Source: Paragonimus skrjabini miyazakii
Lineage: Eukaryota; Platyhelminthes; Trematoda; Plagiorchiida; Troglotrematidae
Direction of reading: 5' to 3'
DNA length: 64,000 nucleotides
Assembly: GCA_014338405.1 (NCBI GenBank)
Contig: JTDE01021511.1
Location: 1 to 64,000, forward strand
In this document: piece after piece, positions 29,484 through 41,239 of the stretch
How positions within the stretch are numbered: the first letter of the stretch is position 1
Layout of the letters: every line of letters starts with the position of its first letter
The notes under the pieces: generated by a model
Seen by the model: only the letters and a program-made list of their open reading frames with translations
What the model was told of the DNA's origin: nothing
Databases searched by the model: none
Made by a program: the position numbers and the translations under genes

Positions 29484-31195
29484 AGTTTTACGGAAGCTCT
29501 TACTATGCAACAACAAATATATTAATAACGAACACATGGCTTACATATATACAATGAAAGTAACTTAAGAACTGTTCACTTAAGAGTACATTCCTGGGCA
29601 TGTCATAAACATAGTGCCTGTAGGAATAAACGTTCAAGAAGAATGGGGGTTATCAAAGATGTCACCTCTTCAACTAATTGCATCGTTGGATAAAAACATG
29701 GTAGACAAATTTTACTACTCAACTTAGTTGGAAATGTTTAGTCCTTGGTACCTAGGGATGGTCCTTCTAATCGACCACTCAGTTAGTAGATCATTAGCCC
29801 GTGATTGAAATTGAACAGTTAGGTTAAGTCTCTGACAGACAAAAATAAGTTAAATTGGTCAATGAACAGAACGCACACAACGATACGAACAAATAATTTA
29901 GGTCAATCACTCGCGTTACTCAGTTACAACTGGCTACGGTTATTTCACTATCAGCAAGAATGTGATAAAACTGAACTTCACGAAGCACGAAGCATTTTGG
30001 GAGAAAGATGGGTCAAATAATTTGCAACGTTTACTAAGGTCGTCATCATGTCTACGTTAGAAAATGAAAACATCTCTGAAGTTTTTCGAATAACAACATT
30101 GAGACACACCGAAGAGATCGCTCTTCCCCTGTTATTTCTTCGGAAGACCTAACCAGATGCGAAGAAAATTGTCACATTTTGTCCTCAGCGAAAATGCCAT
30201 CTGACTGACAACGCAGGTGAAGACCACCAGCTCCAACTCAGCGAACGCGTCAAGTTTAAGAAAAAGCGCGTCATATTCTAGACTTGCATAACTACAGTGG
30301 TTGGTGCGCACATATAAGTACGCAATACACTCCCAGGCGTGCGAGGAACGATTGGTGATCATGTCCTAAGCACGGTAATCAGATGATCAGCGGCAGTCAG
30401 TCGGAAATGCAACGGAGATGCCCATTACCGTAATTAGGGCGCAATAATTAGTCGTTTCTCATGTGCCTAAGAAAGCTGTTTATGGTTGGGTGTGCATACC
30501 AGACGTGCCAACGTGTTGTAGGTTGCGCTCAGGTCAACTGTTAACCATAGGGCGTATCGTTCCGGGAATGACGAACCGTAGTGTCTACCAAAGGTGTGAA
30601 GGACACTAAAGACTGTAATCACTTGTTCTATTTAACTTTCTCCTGTATAGATTTGATTATTAATAATCGCTTGCTGTACCACTTATCTTACGGTAAAACA
30701 GTTGCCTATGAACCTTGCAATATCGTTAACTCGTAGGAACCATACAGTTTTCAGATATATGTTTTTTGTGCTCGACGGGAATCAGAACCATCATATGAGG
30801 TCATCGCGATAAACCTATCCTACATTAGAGTGCAAGTTCCTCGTACTGTTACTCTGTAAGCCAAGCTTATTTGTATGATTGAAAGCGAGTAGCAGCTGAG
30901 TGTGAAATGCAGTTTGACAGATATGACGGTTTATTTACTGGGGGTTGAAACTTCTACACTTCTTCCCTTTAACTAGGGTAACACCGTGATTATTGGAAGC
31001 TGCTCACTAACTGTCAGCTGTGGGAATTATCAAGTGTGACTGTCATTCACCATTTTAAACCTTCACACGATTAAGCCACTCGCTGATACGGGAATTCACT
31101 TATCTGTGGTGTGGTCTGTTTACCTGCGAGAAAAGGAAAGCGCAACAGCGATGGAAAAAACCGTATATATCTTCCACAACCCCTATTCCTGTGAC
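29484..31195. other. Nothing firmly recognised
   Basis: A GC-richer patch from about 30120 to 30620 holds a 76-codon frame on - (30362-30132) and an open stretch on +. Neither shows a domain or clear splice sites. Confidence 0.4.
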
Positions 31196-31199
31196 CCTT

Positions 31200-31266
31200 T
31201 GGCCTAATGGACTGGTGTCTGGACTACTATGCTCTTACTCACAGGCCTTGGTTTCGATTACCCTGT
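31200..31266 (+). repeat. tRNA-like remnant (probable SINE head)
   Basis: A-box-like TGGCCTAATGGACTGG at 31200 and B-box-like GGTTTCGATTACC at 31250 are suitably spaced for an internal Pol III promoter. No tRNA cloverleaf closes, so it is not a working tRNA gene. Confidence 0.4.
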
Positions 31267-31735
31267 GCAAATAAGACCTAACTAGTGTTGTGAGCCAAGA
31301 GCACAAATGGCGCAAAGGTTATTTATTCAGGAAAGCAACACATGGGTTATACGTTTGAACATGACAACAAACAAAAACACTCATCTGTGTACGGTACTGG
31401 TTCCAGAATGTCACGGTTGCTATAGTTGCTAATACTCAGTTCCAACATGGACCGAGAACCATTTCATGCCATGCAGCACTCCGATGTTTTTTCTTGTATT
31501 TTTTCTGTGACTACTTCAATGTCAAAATGCATGCACTGGTCCCACTACTGAAAAGCAATGATGTGAGTAGTATAGTGCGATCACTGCTCCTCACTACACT
31601 AGGTTGAAACAGCTGTTCACCACTGTGATGGTGGTCACCTAGACCAACGATTTATAAGATCTTTCCTGATCGTATGATTGCATCTACTAAGGTTTCGTTT
31701 TTGTCAGACCTAATTTATAACGCGTCTCTTTATAC

Positions 31736-31800
31736 CGACCGGGATTCGAACTCCGGTGAGCTTGTCGATCAGTATACCGGAATGATCAGAATATCTTAAG
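31736..31800 (-). repeat. tRNA-like remnant, B-box only
   Basis: The minus strand has GGAGTTCGAATCCCGGTCGG, a perfect B-box core with a paired T-stem-like flank. No convincing A-box precedes it. Confidence 0.35.
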
Positions 31801-33694
31801 GGATCTTACAGGAGTACGTGGCATGATAATTCAATGTCACCCAATCTGAGGTCAATAAGGTATTGGTCAATGCTGTTGGCTTATGAGAGTGGGGACCAGA
31901 CTCATGTGTCATTTGAACTAGACTGGAACAGTGACGTAATCACGTGATCAGCCGATAACCGTCCCTCCACAAACTGTGTATCTTCTTATATTTGATCATA
32001 AGAAAATTAGCGTTTTATCTGTATAAATATGAGGAATATAGTTTTTCATAACAGTATATATCATTTTGTTTTAATGACTGAACAAGAATGCACAGAGTGG
32101 TAGCCAAATGTGCAACTGATATGAATTACGCATTCGAAACTAGTGATCTATATTAGAGATTGTGTCAAATATCAGTTCACATTTCATGATTTCTATTCCA
32201 GTTTAGGCTACCGAGAATACGGGTTCTAAAATGTTTTATACACATTCAATCTAAACGTATCGGAAGACAAACAATGAGCTAAGTGCGGACATCGTCTAAC
32301 CGTATGTCCGATAACGAGGACATGTTTTGCAACTGGCACAAAACGTATGGTGGTGTCGTTGCACTCACGATTTAAGTTCAGTGAGTGCATGTGGAACAAT
32401 CCATTTATAAGACTTGCGGATATACCTATATTTATGTATACTGATGTGTGTAGTTGATTTTGTACACATCTACACAAAGGCCACGAAACAAGTTAAAACT
32501 GACCCGCGAGGCTAGTTTAAATAAGCCATTATTCAGTGAAACGAGATGACGGCTATCACATTGTGATCATTTTCAGTGATGCATCGAAAACGGTGACTTA
32601 GTGCACTCTGTAGATCTAACCAGTAAGGAAAATGAATTGTTATGTTCTCTGTTTGTGGCGAGCTTTGAAACGATGCAGAATTTCAAATGTACTTCTTCTC
32701 TAAATTGATCGTAACATTACATTCAGGAGAACGATAAGCTTAAAATCCGTGCAACAAAATCGCAAATCTTTCCTGCTGGAGCAAACTAGTAGGTATAGTC
32801 ACTTGAGTTGCAACTCTAGTAAGTGTAGAACAACGGTGATGTATGTGACTTCAACCAGACAAAAATTACGAGGTAGCAATAGATCATTTTTGAGCATTCT
32901 ATCCCAAATCAATAGAGTCACAGAGGTATAAACAAGACTTCATGAGTCGAACCGCAACAAACTATGAAATGACTGTTAACGTGTAATGTTAAAAGCGAGT
33001 ACTAGACTCCAGCTAACTGGTTTCACCTGGACCTGACGCTGACCGGGTGTTACGTCACACGATCAGAAGTAAAGTTTGTGTGACCAGAATGGTTGTGACT
33101 AGTCTGTGTTCACGGATCTTACGAAATGAACGAAGTCCCTAAGGGAATCCAGATTTAGTTTAAACAGTTTGATTGTAGTCGATTCGATGATTGCGAGAAT
33201 CTGTTGACCATTCTGTAAACAACTCGGGTTGCTTTGTTGACGTCCGTGTGGTGGTTGTTGTCAGGTAGATGTGCGAAAATAGCACTAGTAATTTTTCTTT
33301 GGTGGCTGGTTCTGACTCAAGCTGAATGTTGTTTGTTAATCCTTTTTTAACAAGCACCGATGTTAAAGTTTAACCTGAAAGCAAAGCTACTAGTCCACGA
33401 CCGGTTAACACTCAGTTATTTGTCTTCATATTGTAATTATACAATAGAGTGTTGTTACGATCAAACATTAGTGACGACTCGAACAAGGGTGGTATTTGCA
33501 TGGAACGTTTCTGTGCGAAAGGAATCGGCTGAAAAATATCTCAGACTAGGAAAATAGGTTAAATATCAGTTATGTTCAATCCATTTTGGGCAAATGCGCA
33601 GCTACTCAATGCTTACATATAATGTCACTCATCTCGTTGAATGGGAAAGATATAGGTTGTTATCAAGAGACGGTAGCCACCTTCTCTGTAGAAG
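31801..33694. other. Nothing recognised
   Basis: Short overlapping frames only; AT-rich. Confidence 0.5.
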
Positions 33695-33850
33695 AACGAA
33701 TCTCGTGAGTATAATTGTCAAACGAACGTGTATGATAATTTAGAGGTGATAGTTTGATCACATCGGCCGTGAAATCAGTGATACAGTGGTCAGTACAGTT
33801 GTCTTGCGGGTTGAAATCCCAGTCGGTGGAGCCAACTGGAATAGTGGTAA
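33695..33850 (+). repeat. SINE family 2-like remnant
   Basis: AGTGATACAGTGGTCAGTAC and GCGGGTTGAAATCCCAGTCG correspond to the A- and B-box parts of family 2 (CAATGGTGCAGTGGTAAACA and GTGGTTCAAGTCCCGGCAGT in the 58 kb copy). The ribozyme part is absent. Confidence 0.5.
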
Positions 33851-35990
33851 CCTTCAGCAAAACCAGAGTTGAATTTTATCACCGCTTATCGAAAACCATT
33901 GAGAGAAGAAGACTGTCTGAATATTAGAAATCTGACTTATTGTGTGGCGTTAAATAAGGAACAAACGCAAGCTACGGGAGGACAAAATTACATAGACCGC
34001 GGATGACCATAGTCCGGCAGATTTATTCTCCTTTAAGTCTTTACTGTCTGTAAAGTTGTTGGGCCGTGGTATGAAAATCTATCACTAATATTCTAGATTC
34101 TGATTCAGCTGGTTTGCTTATCAATATTAAGTAGCTGCAATTGTTACTCTAGCCAGTGAAATTCTGTAGCCGTTTAATATGAAGTTCTATTGACATCTTT
34201 AATAAGCAGAATTCGGTAGGTTTGCATCCTAAGCGATAAGCTCCGTATACAGACCATAACATGGCTCAAACTTTAAGTGTTCATCATAATTCCTAATCAA
34301 TAATCGTTCAAGTCTCCCCTTAGGTGTTTACAATTAAAGGCAACAAAAGACGACTGAAGTTTTGTGTAACCTTGCTCTCTCTGACGTTCAAAGTCAGTTG
34401 TTTAGTCGAGTGGGTCTTACAATGATTTTATGTTGTGAAAATTGGCAACAGTGGCTAATTATTTTATGTGTTTGGCAGCTAGGCGAGAATGAACTTTAAC
34501 TCGTGTCCTCCTGAATCTAACCTCAATCATGCCATCTTTGCCTGATGAGTTCAGTATAGCTCAAGGTCATTCGTCACACACGGGGTTGAAAGGAAGCCCT
34601 TGAGACAGGCGGTGTTCAATCACTCCAATAGCTAAGATTAAGGATCGAAACTAAGCTCACTAGACTAATGGGCAAGAGAAGTGGAAAACTGACTAGAGAC
34701 ACCAAATGTGGACCTTCGGATCTCTTCAGTCTTTCCGAAGCTGTATTTCTGTCCATTGTGGGCAGGTACGCGAGACCATGGTTACATACTGGTTGCATTG
34801 ACTGCTGTAAAAATGGATGAAACAGAGACCCGTGTTAACTTTGTAGATGGTGGTCGCGCTGTTGGAGTGATGTACATTGGCAATGCGACTGATTCAAATT
34901 ACAATTCAATATGTGATAATAACGACTCCTGTACTTCTACCCCTGCCCCTTCCCAGAAAGTTTAATTTTTACTCAAGATATGCAGTTTAAAGCCATACAA
35001 AAAACGGTTCAATAAGTTAACCCCAGATGAATAATTAGTTTCATCTAGATTCAACCAACACCAACCCACAATTAAACCACAGCCAGTGATATTCATGCAA
35101 AATTCGGTATTTTGTCCACCATTTTTTCTCCGGTTTGAATAAATATGTTGCAGATAGATAGCTGTATCAAAATAATTCGTTACCTAAGACAAACTTCTGA
35201 GAAGACAGATTGCCTAAGAGATGACGCAGATTGAATTAGATATGACAAATACAAAAAGAAAGAAGCTGTTTTAATTACAAAAGTCAGATTCAGGTTACAA
35301 GTATAGAAGGGGATGGAACCTTCTACTTTTTTCTAGAGTAGTCAAAAACCCATTTCAGTTTCTTTGTGTAAGTAGCAAATTTATCCTTTTAAAAATAGTA
35401 ATGATAGTTGTATTTATCGCCTGGGACTTTCAATAGATGTCATAGACAATTTCTAGTGTATTTGAACACATATTACCACGATCAATGGTACTTTGTCAGT
35501 TTTGTGTACTTTGTTGGCTCACGCTAACAATGAGGATCACATCACCCTTTGTTATTCACACCAACATCTATGGATGTATAATTAGAGAGTTAGTTACCAC
35601 CAGTCGGATACAACACAGTTGGGTAGTGATCAAGACGTCGAAAGCAACCACAGTCGTACAAGTTGATGTCATTGTGTACATTAGATTACTTCCTTCGTAA
35701 TGAAGTACGCTGTACTGTTAGCTACCTTTTGAAAGCTTATAGCTTATAGCTGTCCACGAGTTGCCGTCAAACAAGTCACTAATTTTATCGAAAAGTCTAC
35801 AGTCTGCTGAAGTAAGTTAGTTCATCGTTAACGCATGACCACTTAAATCATAGAAATAGGTAAGAACTCTTCAGAACAACTGCAATATTGAATAATGTCA
35901 AGGAAAACCTACACTTAGTTGAGCGATGAGATTTTCAGACTACTGGCTAGCGAGTCGTTATTGAAAAGACGAGTCAGTCGGAACAATTAA
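33851..35990. other. Nothing firmly recognised
   Basis: An 85-codon frame at 34708-34965 (+) has Asn/Ser/Thr-rich composition but no domain. The rest is AT-rich. Confidence 0.45.
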
Positions 35991-35998
35991 TTAATGAA

Positions 35999-36004
35999 TT
36001 TATT
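35999..36004 (-). promoter_or_regulatory. Poly(A) signal of FABP gene
   Basis: AATAAA on -, about 105 bases past the FABP stop codon at 36109; a plausible 3' end for the transcript. Confidence 0.5.
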
Positions 36005-36108
36005 TTCTAAACACATGATGAGGAATATTATTGATCATAAACAGAACTTGACAAATTCTTTGTTAAATTGGCATGGTACGCGTTTCTTGTTTGTAAAATA
36101 GTAGAGCT

Positions 36109-36159
36109 CTACATCTTTTGATAAGTGTTCACTGCTTTGACATCCCCGACTGTCACGGT
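36109..36159 (-). CDS. FABP exon 4
   Basis: Sixteen codons plus TAG after acceptor TTGATTTTTCAG, giving the last beta strand. Confidence 0.9.
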   Translation of the reverse strand, partial: TVTVGDVKAVNTYQKM

Positions 36160-38005
36160 CTGAAAAATCAAAGGAAAAAAACGAACTGCAAGTCTAAAGG
36201 AAAATGAAGCACGAGATACCAGAAGGGCGGTCATTAGTTAATGAATAAATAAGTCGATATAATCAAGTAAATTAGCAACTGAATCATTAAATAAACCTGG
36301 AGGTTTGGTGATAATACGACCAAATAAAATGACGTTAGGTTTGCATAAATTATTACTGTTGTGTGTCTAGTCTAGGTGTTAACAAATAAGGCAGTAAGGT
36401 TTATGTTCCGACCAAGCTTGATTGATTCCTCTATCTTTGGATATATATATAGTCTATCTCATCAGATAACCATAGTCTTATATTGCTGACCGGATCAAAT
36501 AGTCGTTCGACTTTTCACATACAGATAGTCATAAAGAAGTTCAAATTGACAACTTTCATGATTAAGATCTGGGGGTGTTGTTCATCAATTTAACAAGCCT
36601 TCAGTCATAATTTTCTTTATTTGACAGATTTCACTCAAATTGCACAAAACAGGAATGTGTAATTCAACCAGTCAGATACAGTTAAAGACAATCCTACATA
36701 ACTTCTATACCTTTGTTAGTGTGATTTCGATTACAACAATCCTGAGGAAGACCACTCGAGGTGATTGTAACGTAGAGTAGTACAACTTGCTCGTAACGTT
36801 GTGTTATTCTCAATTCATTTATCAATAAAATATTAAATACGAAGCCCAAACCGTTTGATTTAATTCGTACTAAATTTGATGGGATATCTTGTAAAATAAA
36901 CTATCCTAATAACTATAATACGACTGTCAATCAGTAGGATAAAAACGCTGACTGGTAACTCGGAGTTTGAAAGTCCGAACCAGGGTTTTACCATTCCTAC
37001 CTAACTAGTTTTTATGAGTAGGCAATTCACCTGTCTATGTGAACTTGCGTCCAGACTTTGTAAAAATCAATATAACATATAAAGAGTGAATTATCTTGTA
37101 TCTGTAAGCTACTAAGCCTAATGAACATGCCGAATGAATTGCAATGAAAAACAGTGACCGTGATAATGAGGAAAACGGCACATACCGCAGTCATAGTGTC
37201 ACCAGAGACTTCACGGACGGTGGTCGTCACCGAGTCTGGATGTTTTTGCACATGAACCAACTTATTATCGGACTCCTTCGTCACGGTTGACTAAACAGAG
37301 CGCAAAAAGAGTAATAAGCACATATATTCCGTTGGAAAGAATAATTTTCAGACAAAAAGTAGTTAAACATAACAATCTGTCTGTCCACCTAACAGTTGCT
37401 TCTTGTTGGTGACGAATCACAACTTCTGATATAACAAAATACGGACGCCCAAAGAAGCTACAGATGTGGAAACTTAAAGGTAACTGTCTCTTGTTATAAA
37501 CCAGGGGGCTGTCATTTGGCAAAGTCACCGTAAATCACTTGAAAAATACCAGCTCGAGGAAACAAAATCAGCTGTTGACAACCTTTGATAAGTAATGCTA
37601 AAAAATCCTGATTGAACCACATACAGTCGTATCAATGTGTACCATCTAAGACTTATTTCGGAGAGGAACGTCTCGGTTTTCATCAAAACTCGGCACTGAT
37701 CAACAAAGCTCTCACCTTGACATCACGATCATCAGCCGTATGTTCATCAAATTCTTTACCGAATTCGAAAGTGATCGTCGTTGTCTTCAGGGCTGAGCAA
37801 GTTTTCATGGTCATCTTGTCTCCTTCCATGGTGAACGTGACTTCTGGTTTGGTGCTTGTGATTAACTTTCGTTTTACCACATTTACTCCTAATAGAAAAT
37901 GCTTGTAAGAAACCTTGCTATCCATCAGTACTTACCAAGCTTTTGCAAAACGGCATCGAAATTGTCACTCGACTTTAATTTCCACGAGCCCAAGAATGCA
38001 GACAT
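36109..38005 (-). CDS. Fatty-acid-binding protein (FABP), four exons
   Basis: Joined exons 38005-37936, 37888-37716, 37290-37186 and 36159-36109 encode 132 residues, the standard cytosolic FABP size. Introns are 47, 425 and 1026 bp, all GT-AG, at the classical FABP positions. Landmarks: M-S-A-F-L-G-S-W-K at the start, the signature S-D-N-F-D-A-V-L, F-G-K-E-F-D-E-H-T-A-D-D-R, T-V-R-E-V, and the end T-V-T-V-G-D-V-K-A-V-N-T-Y-Q-K-M. The pocket arginine of T-V-R-E is kept. The usual R-x-Y near the C-terminus is N-T-Y, so one carboxylate-binding arginine is lost. The start has a good context (ACCATG) and lies downstream of a TATA box. Upstream in-frame ATGs would probably be outside the transcript. 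It carries fatty acids taken from the host. Confidence 0.93.
36925..37015 (+). repeat. Weak tRNA-like scrap in FABP intron 3
   Basis: GGAGTTTGAAAGTCCGAACC resembles a mutated B-box. It lies inside the 1026-bp intron, and I cannot place it in a family. Confidence 0.2.
37186..37290 (-). CDS. FABP exon 3
   Basis: Thirty-five codons from acceptor GTTTAG to donor GTATGT. Includes K-E-S-D-N-K-L-V-H-V-Q-K and T-V-R-E-V-S-G-D. Confidence 0.93.
37716..37888 (-). CDS. FABP exon 2
   Basis: 173 nt after acceptor CTATTAG and before donor GTGAGA. Encodes V-N-V-V-K-R-K through D-D-R-D-V-K, the central beta strands. Confidence 0.93.
37936..38005 (-). CDS. FABP exon 1
   Basis: Twenty-three codons plus one base, ending Q-K-L-G before donor GTAAGT. 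The FABP signature N-F-D is intact. Confidence 0.93.
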
Positions 38006-38073
38006 GGTAGTGGATTTACGATTTAGACAATCTGTCACAGTTGTCGACACGTTAAACATTGGATTCGACATCA

Positions 38074-38082
38074 TTTTATATA
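38074..38082 (-). promoter_or_regulatory. TATA box of FABP gene
   Basis: TATATAAAA on - lies 69-77 bases before the ATG. Transcription from it would begin after the upstream in-frame ATGs near 38071, which supports the M-S-A-F start. Confidence 0.55.
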
Positions 38083-39279
38083 CCTAGCAACTTCAAGGTC
38101 GAACAAAGTGTTCAAGTCCAAGGGCGTTCGATGCATGGTCTGAATGTGTACGTGAGTGCACTTGACCAGTTCGTTCCGCATGTTGCTACTCAAATCGGAT
38201 GCGATTGGCTAGCACCGGTATAGTGTTAACACTAATCGTACTCTGACATCTACATAGGGTAGCAGTTATTCGGTGTGTGACCGGATATAATTTGACCAAC
38301 GCACACACGAACGCACCACCGTCAGTGGTGGTGTGGTTTAATGTTTACTGTCGTTGCAAATGTTTGTGAACCACGGCTGAACAGAAACAACTCACAAACG
38401 CATCAGAAGTTACCGACATTTTTACAACAAACATTGACAAGCCTAGGTCTTGATCTCTGTATTGGTTGAGACAAACTTTTTCAAACAAATTCGCGGTAGG
38501 CATGCACGTATAACAGAGATTAGGTTTTGTTTACTATACATAAATGTAAGTACGGATATCAGGAAAATAAACGAACGAAACCAATACTCAGAAACCATTG
38601 ACGACTTATGTGGAGTTTCACCAGATAAATAGAAGTAGTGTGAGTTAGACTAATTACACAACACAAACAACCTCACTTGCTTAAAAGAGAATGGTTATTG
38701 TAAGTAGCACACAGGTCATCCAGGTGACAGCTCTGGATAATTCACCCACCAGTAATCAACATTCATACATATGTGTACGTGCACGCGTGACATATGTACA
38801 CCTGCAAGCAAGTGAAACTACTAGTAGAGCTCTTTTGTTTTTCTACAGGAAGCTACAGAGATGCCCCCATTAGTGTACGGTAGATAGTTTTGAGTAAGTA
38901 GACCAGAAAATGGAGATCAACAACAGCAACTGCTCGTTGAGGTTGGCATTTGTTAGCGTCGTTAGAGTATTTGGACAAGTTTAAGTCAAATGAACTAATT
39001 TATTCCTCGGCAGAATGGATTGATACTGTTATAATTTATGGGAGAAAGTATACTTCCAATTGTTTTGACTGTCTGTGGGTTAATCATTAAGTCATTTAAT
39101 GTTGACATATGAGTGTGGGGGGTTATTTCTTCAAACAGTTAGACTTATCGTCCTGTTGTCATTCGTACGTCATGGATGGCTGCATTCGTTTCAGATTAGC
39201 CTGTTACACTGGCTGAAACCGAAGGACTTCTGCCTATAACCAACGCCGCAATTCTGTGCTACATATTACCGTGGGCAAA
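38083..39279. other. FABP upstream region; nothing else recognised
   Basis: AT-rich. Frames at 38450-38632 and 38691-38873 (+) show no domain. Confidence 0.5.
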
Positions 39280-39450
39280 TTATGTGCACACAGATGTAAG
39301 CGTTGCCAAAAACAGTTGGGAAGCGTATGCACTACGGACGAGCTCTAACAAGAACGAAACTCGAGTACAGTGCTTCTTTCCGAAAGGGACCGGCTGAAAA
39401 GTCTATGGGAATACGACCAATTGTAAATGATATTCAATCTACATTAAAAC
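39280..39450 (+). repeat. SINE family 2 copy, 3' part
   Basis: Begins near the B-box (AACAGTTGGGAAGC, decayed). It holds the hammerhead region at 39329-39373 and the tail CTATGGGAATACGACCAATT. Stem II and GAAA are intact, but U4 of the core is G (CGGACGA) and the cleavage-site base is changed, so the ribozyme should be dead. Confidence 0.75.
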
Positions 39451-40261
39451 CAAAATCCCCCACTATTTATCAGTAGGGAAAATGTCAAGCGTGGACAAGA
39501 TAATGATAGGGTTAGCCGATCAGCTTCAACAAGTTTTATTAAGACTAAGGGAATCCTGACAGCATTATTGACTATGTGATAATAACATATTCGTAAGAAA
39601 TGTGTTGAGCGCAATGCTCACCAAAAGCTTCATCATATAAACCCGATTACAACGAGACTGGACCCTGACGCGGTGTGATGGCTTGCGCATCTCGATGACC
39701 TATTGAGCAAAACTGGACGGTGTGGTCACCACACCGATAGGGTCACTCATATCAAGCAGGCCAATAGGTAGAGATCTGAAAAACCAGTCTCCTGGTCCTC
39801 CAGGTTGGGAGTTTGGAGAAAGTTGGCATCTTTTCCGAAAAATGTACTAGTTCTGGTACACTGTCACCCACCCGCTGCCTTGCGGTATAGGCTTTTTAGC
39901 CAAAGGCTTTGGTTGAGAACCCTAATCGTTCTCTTGTCCTGGTCTGGATGCCCTGGCAGTATCTCAGTCCACACACAACCATGAATAGTCACAACACCTG
40001 TAATTCCGTACTGCATCGGCCGTCTCGCAGTATAAACTGGGTCACCGTATCTGTAACATACAGCAGGGTGGATAGGCGAAAACATGCTACTGCTGACCCC
40101 TCCCCCACTGTCCTGTCAAATTTAGCTCCCAGGCCCCTCCAACTTCCATTTCTGATAGTTACTCCACAGGTCCTACAATACATATAACTAATCTTAGTAA
40201 CACTGAGCCGTTCACCTTCAGGCCTCCCTCATCCCATGCTTAGACCTAGAATATGAATTAA

Positions 40262-41000
40262 TGTAGGTGTCTTCAACGTTCGCGCGCTAAAACAGATAGG
40301 TCAACAGACCGCTCTCGCACGAACGTTAGATTCGTCGCATGTCGATGTCTGCAGTATATGGGGTACTAGAATCCAGGACAGTATTCAACATATGGAACTT
40401 ACAGAACCTGCATTGTTTACCCGATACTAGTTATACCCTTCGGTGACTCCACAGCCGGTGTTACAGGTCAGGCTGGAGTAGGTATAGTCCTTAGCATGAC
40501 GGCTGCAGCTGCATTGATAGGTTGGGTTTCTGTTAACAGTAGACTTTGTGCCGTCCGCTTAGCAGGTTCTGTTGAAGCCAACTCTAGACGCAAGACTTTC
40601 AGAAATTTGTTCGTTATGTCTGCTTACGCTCCCACTGAAGTCGGCGCCAAGAACGCATTTTGCTCGGACCTGGCCGCTCTCCTTCGGTCGACACATGGAT
40701 CTGATATAGTTGTTCTGACCGGTGAAGCTGAATCTCATTTAGGCGGCAGGTTTGGGATAGCGTCACATCGATCAGATAATGGCGGGCGATTGTTGCAGAT
40801 GTGCACTAAGCGTAGGCTATTTTTAGCCAGCACTGGTTTTAGGCATCGTGCACGTTAACGCTATACTTGGCATCCACCTTCTCCGAATCAGGCCTTGTAT
40901 CAGGTAGACCGCATATCTGTTAGTTATAAATGGTGTTATTCGATTCAGGATTGTCTTTTTTATTATAACACATACGTGGATTCGGACCATGCGTTGGTAC
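40262..41000 (+). pseudogene. LINE APE-type endonuclease, broken
   Basis: Starts with G-V-F-N-V-R-A-L-K-Q, the usual opening of these LINE proteins. The longest open piece (40496-40858) has S-A-Y-A-P-T, then D-I-V-V-L-T-G-E-A-E where active enzymes have G-D-x-N, and S-D-N-G-G-R-L-L-Q. It stops before the WRPP segment, which continues in another frame (RRPPSPN-like), and D-S-D-H-A-L-V near 40980 is the catalytic histidine region. The GDxN change alone would abolish cleavage. Confidence 0.8.
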
Positions 41001-41239
41001 GTTGTCGTTTTGTCCTTACTTTTGGTGGGCTTCAGAGAACACTGGAAAACTCTTTAAGGTGACCCGTGCTACTTGTCCTAAGCGACCTTCTGTCAGTGAA
41101 ACTATCAGCGGGGCAGATAGCACACTAATCTATAATAAGTCCAGAGGGTTAGAGCGTTGTGCGGAACAGTTTGAAGGTCAACTGAGCTGGCCTCCTGCTT
41201 CAACCATGTTGCCGCCACAAGCTTGTAATGCAGCACTCT

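Noticed and set aside
31200..31266. A working tRNA gene
   Set aside because: A- and B-box-like strings exist, but no acceptor stem or anticodon arm closes. It is better seen as a SINE remnant.
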